Positions 6,102 to 12,753 of a DNA stretch of 18,382 nucleotides are shown here, in pieces. This DNA is from Planctomycetota bacterium (GTDB lineage Bacteria; Planctomycetota; Planctomycetia; Pirellulales; Pirellulaceae), in the NCBI GenBank assembly GCA_026692885.1, contig JAPLNJ010000607.1:1-18382 (forward strand). Reading direction: 5' to 3'. The notes below the pieces were generated by a model. The model was not told the origin of the DNA and ran no database searches. It saw only the letters and a program-made list of their open reading frames with translations. Made by a program: the position numbers and the translations under genes. Every line of letters starts with the position of its first letter. The stretch's first letter is position 1.

Positions 6102-9100
6102 ATGAAAATATGGTTGAAAGCATCTGCGTTATTCTGTTTGTCATTTGTGGCGCCGGCGCTGCCGCTCCAAGCGGTCACCGTCGAGCAAATCGTCTCGCGC
6201 GAGGATCCGAAGTTCGACTGCGCGAAGGCGCGAATGACGGTCGGTCGTGACGGCAACGTGTATCTGAACTACAGCCCGCACGATGCCGCCTACATCCTCC
6301 GCGTCAGCCGGGACGGCATCGAGCGGCGCGGCGGCAATGCGGTCTATGCCATGGGCAACGCCACCGCCAATGCCCAGGGCATCATCGCCAGTGCCAACTC
6401 GCACTTCAACCACTCGGTGAACTTCTACGATCGGAACTTCAATCGGGTTACGGCCTGCAGCGAGTTTCTGGTGAACGACCAGGTGGGCTGGAACGCCCCG
6501 GCCCGCGTCGAGGCGGGTGCGAGCGGGGATTTCTACGGGATCGATCAGCACCGGCTGCGCATTCTGCGGATCACCCCAGCCGGCAAGATCGTGCAGGTGT
6601 TCGCGATCCCGAAAGACGCGAAGGCTTCGGATTTCCGTGTCTGTGAAGCCACGCAGGCGCTACTGCTGCGGAGCGGGGATAAGCTGTGGTGTCTGGGCTT
6701 CGATGGCGCCGTGCGCTGGACACAGGCGTTTCCGGGCGGGGCCTGGACGGTGGATGACGCCGGCCTGGTTTACCTGCAGACGGGCGGAGCCAACGTCGTG
6801 AAACGCTGGTCCGCCGCCGGAGAGATGCTGCCGGATCTCCTGCTGACCGGCGGCGCGCAGGGGCGGGGCGCCACCGACTTGGGCGTTTTCGGCGGTGACC
6901 TGCTGATCAAGCGTGCCGATCCCACCGAGTTGTTTCAGGTGTTCTCGCTGCCGGACGGCACGTTCCGCCACGCCGTGCAGACTGAGCATGAGCGGCTGGC
7001 GGTTGAGGTTCCCGGGCTCACTTGGACGGCGGGTGAGACGCTCCCGCTGGCGATCACGTTCACCGGCCCCGGCGCGCCGCAGTGGCGGGTGTGGCTGACG
7101 CCGCTGGGCGATACGGCTTGGCGCGAGTTGACCGTCACGAACGGTCAGGTAAGTGTCCCCGGTGACCTCGCCGGGCTGTATCAATTCCGCCTGGCGCCGA
7201 CCCTCAACCCGCAGGCAGAGAGCGAGTACACAGTGCGCGCCGTCGTCGAGGTGCGCGTGCCCGGGAGTCGGGGCACGGTCAGCGTGTGGACGCCGTTGAA
7301 CCGCGTGTGGTGGGGCCGGGGCGAAGATCTGCCTGTGGAAGTGATCCTGCGGACGGGGGAGATGAATGCGGCGAAGGCGGTCACCCTCAATCTCAAATCT
7401 CAAATCTCAAATCTTAACTCTCCGCCAGCGGTTCTCTGGTCCACCAACCTCACGCTCACCGCCAATACTTCAGCCACCATCCGTGTGCCCGCCGCGCTCA
7501 CCGCGCAACTCGCCCCTGGGCGTTACGAACTGCGGGCCGACGCGCCCGGCTTCACCTGCGTGACGCAGCTGATCCGCATCGGGCCGGGCATGGAGAGCGC
7601 ATCGCCGTTCCGCGTGACGCAGCACGGCGACTACGGCAACTTCAACTCCAAAGCCAACGCCTGGGAGTTCGCCGACACCGCCGAGGACATGCTCACCCGG
7701 GCGCGGACGCTCGGGGTGAACCAGTACGTCAACCGCATCCATGCCGGCGGGTATCCGCTCTCGTTTCCCGGCGATGACCTCGCGATGCTGCGCGAGCTGG
7801 AAAAACGCCTCGCCGCCGATCCGGCCGGTGTGGCGCCGCAGAAAGTCGAGTTCGGCTTTCCGCAGGCGCATGCCCTTGGCGCCTACGGGGCCAATGGCCT
7901 GCGTGAATGGCTGCTGCTGTTGAGCATGGACGCGATGCTGCCGATGGGCACTTCCGCCTACTATGGCGGACTCATCACGCCGGAATCAACCGGGAAGGAG
8001 ATCGCCAAGTACACGCCGGCGCTGCGCCAGTTCCCGGCTTTCCAAGGCTGGGACTGGGTCGCCAACTGGTGGGCTGACCGCTCCAAGGGTTTCGCCACCC
8101 CCGAAGAGAAGACCAGCTACGACGCGGCGCTGAAAAAGGCCAACGAGACCGGCGAATGGGATCCGGTGCTCGACACGGCGGGCGACCGCGCCGTCAACTG
8201 GCAGGTGGACGCCCAGCGCTGCTTCAAGGACTCACTCGACAAGGTGGATGCCAAGCTGAGGACGTCCTCGGCCGGGCCCTACCGCCGCCCCGAAGTCTAT
8301 CCGCCGGTCAGCTTCGCCAACGTGGACGAGGTGGATCTGCACTTCCAGGCCGAGCAGATCGCCACGCCGAACTGGACGGTGCTCGCGCCGGACTTCTACA
8401 AGCGGCCAAACAAGCCCGCGTGGATGCATCCCGAACTCTGGAACGACAGCGGCACGGGCGAGCAGATTCTGCCACTGACCTGGCTGGCCGTCATGCGCGG
8501 CGTGGACGGCATCGGCGTCTCCGGCAGCATCGGGGGCGGATCGGCGACGGAGCCGCGGTCAGGTTCTCCCGGCACGCCGTCGGTGTTCCGCGCGCTGCAC
8601 ACCTTTGTCCGGCAGTATGGGCCGTGGCTGATGACGCTGGAAAACAACGATGCCATCGCCATTCCCGTATCGTATCGACAGATCAAGCTCGACGCGTGGG
8701 GCGGCATTGGCGGGCAGTATTTCACGCGTCTCTGGGAGGCCTACATGACCTGCCTCTATGCGCGTCGGCCGGCCACGTTCGTTTTTGCCGAGGACAAACC
8801 GAATCTCTCGCGCTTCAAGGCGTTACTACTGGTCGGCCAACGCTACGAGCCCGAACCCGCGCTGTCAGCGCTGCTGGCGCAGGCGCGCCAGTCCGGCATC
8901 CCGCTCTTCTTCGACGGTACCTGCCGCGTCTCACTCGCGACAAACGCCACGCCGGTCGGCGCGACCTTCGACCGCATCGAGAAGCTGCACGGTTTCAACA
9001 ACGATGCGGCCTATTGGGAATTTGCCGACGCACTGCGCGCCCAGGCCGCGAACGTGGCGCAGACGCTCGGCGCCGTGGCGCCGCCGGTGGGTGAATGCGA

Positions 9101-11927
9101 CCAGCCCGAGATCCTGCTCAGCGAGCGCCGCAGCGGCGAGGCCCGCTTCGTCTGGGCCGTGAACAACACCTTCACTCCACTTGATCCCGGCAAACTCTGG
9201 CGCGTCCAGCCCGCCGTGGCCACCCATACGCCCGTCGTGGCGCAGGTGAAACTGCCCGTGAAGAAGGGCGAGGTGGTTTACGATGTATTCGCGGGGGAGG
9301 AGGTCAGAAGTCGGGAGTCCGAAGTCAGCATGGAGGCCGACCTGCGTTACTCGGCGGCCCGCCTTTATGCCATCCTGCCGCGGGCCATCACGAAGGTGAA
9401 GGTGGACGTGCCGCGCAAGCTCAATCCCGGCCAGACGTTCACCTGGACCGCCGCCGTGCCGGGCGTGAAGGCGCTATTGCCCATGCACATCGAATCGCGC
9501 GACGCCACAGGCGCGCTGATCGAGGAACGCTTCACCACCACGGGAACCGGTACGTTCACGGTGCCCATCAACGCCGCCTTGCCGGTGACGCTCTCGGCAA
9601 CGGAATTGATCAGCGGAAAGACCGCGCCCATCGGACCTCTGTCCTCTCTCTTCGGCCCCCGCCTTCGCGACCTTGCGGTTTCAACGGACGGCTCGACCGC
9701 GCTTCTGAACGCCTTCGACTGGGGTCAGAACGTGTACACGCTGGACCTGACTAACGGCAAGGTGCGATGGAGCGGCAACGTGGGTGACTATTTCGCGTAT
9801 ACCCCGGTGGCTATGCCAAATGGCTTTGCGGTGCAGGGTTACGACCTCAACTCCGGCGAGGGTTATCATCTGTACCAGTTGTCCCGCGACGGCGTGGCAA
9901 GACGCCGCTTCGCGCTGCCGGGTCTGCCGGCACGCCTTACGAGTTGGGCCTTCGCGGGGTCCATGGCGGATCGCCCTGGAACCTTCATCGTCGCTCCCGA
10001 CGGCACCTGGGTTGCCGGTGCCGGAAATTTGGCGCTGGCTGTCTGGTCGCTGGATGGCAATCTCCTGTGGTCGCAGGATTGGTCCGCGACGAACCGGGCC
10101 ACGCCGCGCCTCTTGGGCGCCGGTAACGCCACCTTGCTCGTGGCACGCGGCATGACGCTGACCGCCTATGACGCACGCACAGGCGCGGAGCAGTGGACCG
10201 TGACGCCGGACCCGGCCGGCGAAATCCAGGGGCTGAGCGTCAGCGCCGATGGCCGCACCGTGGCCGCGCGCGCCAGCACCCGCAGTGGCCGTGTCTACGT
10301 GCTGCGCGACGGCAAGCTGAGCGGTACGTTACCCACGGGGGCGGACGAGACCGTGGTCAGCCCCGACGGCGCCTGGCTGGCCATCACCACGGGCCGTAAC
10401 CTCAAGTGCTATGCCGCCGATGGCGGTCTGCGATGGACGTTTCAGGCCGACGACACGCTGCGCTTCCCGCGTCTTGCGCCCGACGGCAAGCGGCTGGCGG
10501 TGGGCAGTGACCTGGGCACGCTCTACGTGGTGGACATGGTAGGGACGGACCGCCGGGCCGTCCGCTCTGTTCCCGACGACGGCGCGCCCGGCGGTCACGC
10601 CCTACCCGGAATGTGGCAACGCGATCTCGGCGCGCTACTTGTCACAGCCTGGCTGCCCAATGGTGCCCTCGTTGCGGCCACCTGGATGGGAACGGTGGCG
10701 CGGTTTGACGGCGCCATGGAAGAGAAGTGGCGGGTGAAGGTGGGGGATAAGACTCCCATCTCAAATTTCAGATCTCAGATCTTAGATCACACGCCTCCCA
10801 CTTCCCGCCTCACCTCCTGGTCGAACGCCGAGTCCACGCCTCTGCCGTTGACGCCCAATCTGATCGGCCCCAAGGCCGTCATCGTGCGGGCGTTGCTGGG
10901 GGATGGCGAGGTGGCCCTCCAGAATTCCGCGGTGGCACTGTTCGATGGGCAGACGAACGCGCCGGTCAATCCCTGGATCAAATGGGCTGACCTCGTCATG
11001 ATCGATTCCGGCTGGAAAGGCTCGTTCACGCTCGAGATCGACACCTTCCGCACCCAGTTACGGGTGACAGCGATCACCTTCGTTGAGGACGCGGCGCATC
11101 CGGAATCCTGGCTGCGCGATGCGCGTCTGGAGTATTGGGATCCGGCCGGCGCGAAATGGGTGTTTGCGCAGTACCTCACCGCGGATGCCACCGTTCACAC
11201 GCACAAGCTGGTGAAGCCCGTGGAAGCCTCGCGCTTCCGCTTGGCACGCCCAGGCGGCACGGGCTGGCCCGCGAGCAATCTGCGGCTGGCGGAAATCGTC
11301 TTCCACGGCGAAACGCTGGGCGGCTCCCACCCGGACGCCATTCAGAACCGCCCGGTAGCGGTGTTGTTCGATGAAGACAAGGCCGCCCTGCAGTGCCTGG
11401 TGAGCGGTTTCAATCCGCAGTTCGAATTCCGCAGTGGGCAGGGCGCGTCCGGGGCCACCTTCATGGCATTGAAGGCCGAGGGTGCGGCAGGGGCGGGCTG
11501 GCAGCCGCCGTTTGGCCACGCGGTGGCGAACTGGAATTTCGAGATCGTCGAAAAACCCGAAAAACCCGGTCAGTACCGCTGGCTGCAGTTCGCCTGCAAG
11601 GCGCTGGCGCCTGAAACACGCGGCCTGTCGCTACGTTTGGGTCACGAGTGGCCCGGCGGCGCGTTGGTCGTTGACGTTGGCGAGCCCATCAAGCTCAAAG
11701 AGGGCGTCTGGACGCGACGTCTCATGGCGGACAAACCGGCCGCGGAATGGACCGTGGTGCGGCTGGACGTGTGGCAGACGTTGCAGGATCAACGGAAGGG
11801 GTGGAATGGTTCGATGAGCATCCGCTGTATCAACGTTTTTGCCGTCGGTGGCGGCGCGGCCTTCGACCAGATCCTCCTCGGGCGCACGGAGGACGATCTC
11901 AAAGCGGTGCCGCCGGTGAAACCGTGA
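6102..11927 (+). CDS. Giant secreted multidomain protein: two beta-propellers, central hydrolase-like region, discoidin-like domain
   Basis: 1941 residues. Residues 1-24 (MKIWLKASALFCLSFVAPAL…) form a signal peptide unlike the shared leader. Residues 40-320 contain propeller-like strands (VGRDGNVYLNY, GDKLWCLGFDGAVRW, GLVYLQTGG). Residues 325-500 look like Ig-type beta-sandwiches. Residues 505-1060 form an alpha/beta region that may be a TIM-barrel hydrolase, with aromatic motifs FQGWDWVANWWADR and GVDGIGVSGSIGGG; its catalytic residues cannot be assigned. About 1187-1545 is a PQQ/WD-like propeller (VSADGRTVAARAS, VSPDGAWLAITTG, LAPDGKRLAVGS). About 1575-1755 is F5/8C (discoidin)-like, ending FRLARPGGTGWPASNLRL. 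The last 180 residues form another beta-sandwich. Three heptamer tracts lie in linkers at about residues 429, 1067 and 1552. It is probably exported and binds or degrades glycan. The frame is complete. The architecture call is moderate and the substrate unknown. Confidence 0.7.
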   Translation: MKIWLKASALFCLSFVAPALPLQAVTVEQIVSREDPKFDCAKARMTVGRDGNVYLNYSPHDAAYILRVSRDGIERRGGNAVYAMGNATANAQGIIASANSHFNHSVNFYDRNFNRVTACSEFLVNDQVGWNAPARVEAGASGDFYGIDQHRLRILRITPAGKIVQVFAIPKDAKASDFRVCEATQALLLRSGDKLWCLGFDGAVRWTQAFPGGAWTVDDAGLVYLQTGGANVVKRWSAAGEMLPDLLLTGGAQGRGATDLGVFGGDLLIKRADPTELFQVFSLPDGTFRHAVQTEHERLAVEVPGLTWTAGETLPLAITFTGPGAPQWRVWLTPLGDTAWRELTVTNGQVSVPGDLAGLYQFRLAPTLNPQAESEYTVRAVVEVRVPGSRGTVSVWTPLNRVWWGRGEDLPVEVILRTGEMNAAKAVTLNLKSQISNLNSPPAVLWSTNLTLTANTSATIRVPAALTAQLAPGRYELRADAPGFTCVTQLIRIGPGMESASPFRVTQHGDYGNFNSKANAWEFADTAEDMLTRARTLGVNQYVNRIHAGGYPLSFPGDDLAMLRELEKRLAADPAGVAPQKVEFGFPQAHALGAYGANGLREWLLLLSMDAMLPMGTSAYYGGLITPESTGKEIAKYTPALRQFPAFQGWDWVANWWADRSKGFATPEEKTSYDAALKKANETGEWDPVLDTAGDRAVNWQVDAQRCFKDSLDKVDAKLRTSSAGPYRRPEVYPPVSFANVDEVDLHFQAEQIATPNWTVLAPDFYKRPNKPAWMHPELWNDSGTGEQILPLTWLAVMRGVDGIGVSGSIGGGSATEPRSGSPGTPSVFRALHTFVRQYGPWLMTLENNDAIAIPVSYRQIKLDAWGGIGGQYFTRLWEAYMTCLYARRPATFVFAEDKPNLSRFKALLLVGQRYEPEPALSALLAQARQSGIPLFFDGTCRVSLATNATPVGATFDRIEKLHGFNNDAAYWEFADALRAQAANVAQTLGAVAPPVGECDQPEILLSERRSGEARFVWAVNNTFTPLDPGKLWRVQPAVATHTPVVAQVKLPVKKGEVVYDVFAGEEVRSRESEVSMEADLRYSAARLYAILPRAITKVKVDVPRKLNPGQTFTWTAAVPGVKALLPMHIESRDATGALIEERFTTTGTGTFTVPINAALPVTLSATELISGKTAPIGPLSSLFGPRLRDLAVSTDGSTALLNAFDWGQNVYTLDLTNGKVRWSGNVGDYFAYTPVAMPNGFAVQGYDLNSGEGYHLYQLSRDGVARRRFALPGLPARLTSWAFAGSMADRPGTFIVAPDGTWVAGAGNLALAVWSLDGNLLWSQDWSATNRATPRLLGAGNATLLVARGMTLTAYDARTGAEQWTVTPDPAGEIQGLSVSADGRTVAARASTRSGRVYVLRDGKLSGTLPTGADETVVSPDGAWLAITTGRNLKCYAADGGLRWTFQADDTLRFPRLAPDGKRLAVGSDLGTLYVVDMVGTDRRAVRSVPDDGAPGGHALPGMWQRDLGALLVTAWLPNGALVAATWMGTVARFDGAMEEKWRVKVGDKTPISNFRSQILDHTPPTSRLTSWSNAESTPLPLTPNLIGPKAVIVRALLGDGEVALQNSAVALFDGQTNAPVNPWIKWADLVMIDSGWKGSFTLEIDTFRTQLRVTAITFVEDAAHPESWLRDARLEYWDPAGAKWVFAQYLTADATVHTHKLVKPVEASRFRLARPGGTGWPASNLRLAEIVFHGETLGGSHPDAIQNRPVAVLFDEDKAALQCLVSGFNPQFEFRSGQGASGATFMALKAEGAAGAGWQPPFGHAVANWNFEIVEKPEKPGQYRWLQFACKALAPETRGLSLRLGHEWPGGALVVDVGEPIKLKEGVWTRRLMADKPAAEWTVVRLDVWQTLQDQRKGWNGSMSIRCINVFAVGGGAAFDQILLGRTEDDLKAVPPVKP
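7384..7418 (+). repeat. Heptamer repeat tract 1 inside the giant gene
   Basis: TCTCAAA occurs three times in perfect tandem (7391-7411), flanked by the degenerate units CCCTCAA (7384) and TCTTAAC (7412). It encodes the odd linker LNLKSQISNLN inside a beta-sandwich or linker region. Its base composition is much more AT-rich than its surroundings. Confidence 0.8.
9299..9326 (+). repeat. Heptamer repeat tract 2 inside the giant gene
   Basis: Four imperfect tandem units follow the pattern NGRAGTC: GGAGGTC, AGAAGTC, GGGAGTC and CGAAGTC. They encode EEVRSRESEV, between the hydrolase-like region and the following beta-sandwich. The frame is kept across the tract. Confidence 0.7.
10756..10790 (+). 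repeat. Heptamer repeat tract 3 inside the giant gene
   Basis: Five imperfect units are present: CCATCTC, AAATTTC, AGATCTC, AGATCTT and AGATCAC. This is the same repeat family as tract 1 (AAATCTC in this phase). They encode ISNFRSQILDH between the second propeller and the discoidin-like domain. Confidence 0.75.
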
Positions 11928-11980
11928 CGACGAGTGCAGATGTCTTCTCCATGTAAACCAAGGAAAACGAAAGAACAAAT

Positions 11981-12046
11981 ATGAAATGCTGCTTCACACT
12001 CCTCACCGCCCTGCTGCTGACGCCGCTGGCCGCGTCGGCTGACCCC
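11981..12046 (+). repeat. Signal-peptide leader repeat, copy 4
   Basis: Encodes MKCCFTLLTALLLTPLAASA. Contains the consensus core CTCACCGCCCTGCTGCTG followed by ACGCCGCTGGCCGC, nearly identical to copy 6. It lies 53 bp after the giant gene stop. An AAGGA is present upstream but far from the ATG (about 17 bp). Confidence 0.8.
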
Positions 12047-12334
12047 AGCCCACCGCTATCCGTCGTCGAGGCGACAGGCCTTCGCCTTGGCCAAGAAGGC
12101 ATCAACGAGTTCGAGGCGTTCGACTACGAATCGCTCCGCTACTGGTCACCCATCGGCCGACAGGAAATCAACCCCGTCTGCCGCGCGGATGCGGAGGAGA
12201 ACGCGGCGTTTCGTCTGACCATCGACGGCGTGGCGGCGAGCAACCGCTGGACAGTGGTCAAGATTGCGGCCGAACCCACCGCCACGGCCGGCGGGGAACG
12301 CGCGGAGGTCGTCTTGCGCCATGCTGAGCCTTGA
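11981..12334 (+). pseudogene. N-terminal fragment of a secreted glycoside hydrolase (GH36-like beta-sandwich)
   Basis: A 117-residue stub. After the shared leader it reads VVEATGLRLGQEGINEFEAF, YWSPIGRQEINPVC and then AAFRLTIDGVAASNRWTVVK and RAEVVLRHAEP, stop. The last part resembles the N-terminal beta-sandwich of alpha-galactosidase-like GH36 proteins, in which VVLRH is normally followed by a segment describing further beta strands and then the catalytic barrel. The barrel is absent. The frame ends by TGA at 12332-12334, overlapping the next stub's ATG by 14 bp. The family call is tentative. That it is a truncated exported enzyme is more certain. Confidence 0.5.
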
Positions 12335-12477
12335 ACTGCCTTTCCTCGCGACCCTCGCTCTCTTCGCGGCCACCGCGTCTGTAGCTGGCGCCGAATTGCC
12401 GGCTGCGGTGGCAGCAACTGACCAGGCCATCACCTACCAGTTACAGAGGGCAGGCAACGTTTCTCTCGCGATTTACG
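12321..12477 (+). pseudogene. Second stub: signal peptide plus first beta strands of an unnamed secreted protein
   Basis: Starting at ATG 12321 the frame gives a clear, different signal peptide (FLATLALFAATASVAGAELP) followed by AITYQLQRAGNVSLAIY. The latter resembles the opening strand of secreted beta-sandwich proteins that normally continue …IYNAxGxLVR. After IY (12476) the frame becomes unnatural, and a new coding signal begins one base out. About 52 residues of real protein remain. ATG 12321 may itself be a product of the junction with the previous stub. Confidence 0.45.
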
Positions 12478-12669
12478 GCGTTCCCCGTGGCGGCCTACAC
12501 GCCGGAGCGAGGCTATGGCTGGCAGACCGTCTCGAACATCACCGCCGTCACTCGCGAGTCCGGGACGCTGCTGGAGCGCGGCGGCCACCAGATGTCCGGA
12601 CTGACCTGCCTGAAGGTGTTCCAGGTCGACCTGCCCAAGAGCGTCGGAGCCGCATCACCCTTTGTCTGA
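12478..12669 (+). pseudogene. Third stub: N-terminal piece of an acetylesterase/CBM-like secreted protein
   Basis: In the frame ending at TGA 12667-12669, a segment AFPVAAYTPERGYGWQTVSN, then AVTRESG and FQVDLPKSV, resembles the N-terminal carbohydrate-binding beta domain of rhamnogalacturonan-acetylesterase-type proteins (YxPExGYGF … F.V.LPxGxY). It lacks its own start and signal sequence, and the similarity is lost after LPKSV. GTG 12487 is the first in-frame alternative start but has no ribosome site. The stop lies 12 bp before the next leader ATG. Tentative. Confidence 0.4.
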
Positions 12670-12674
12670 AGGAG
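12668..12674 (+). promoter_or_regulatory. Ribosome binding site of the lyase-like gene
   Basis: GAAGGAG with 7-bp spacing to ATG 12682 is the best Shine-Dalgarno site among the leader-bearing genes. It overlaps the stop codon of the preceding stub (TGA 12667-12669). Confidence 0.7.
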
Positions 12675-12681
12675 CTACATC

Positions 12682-12753
12682 ATGAAATCCATCACACTCA
12701 CATTCCTCACCGCCCTACTGCTGGCGCCGCTGACCGCGCTGCATGCCGCTGAA
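12682..12753 (+). repeat. Signal-peptide leader repeat, copy 5
   Basis: Encodes MKSITLTFLTALLLAPLTAL followed by HAAE. The core CTCACCGCCCTACTGCTG is identical to copy 6 over 18 bases, and the following GCGCCGCTG-CCGCGCTGCATGCC remains close to it. Confidence 0.8.

Noticed and set aside
11551..11570. Short GAAAAACCC duplication in the giant gene
   Set aside because: Two 9-bp copies encoding EKPEKPG in a linker; too small to interpret and unrelated to the heptamer families.
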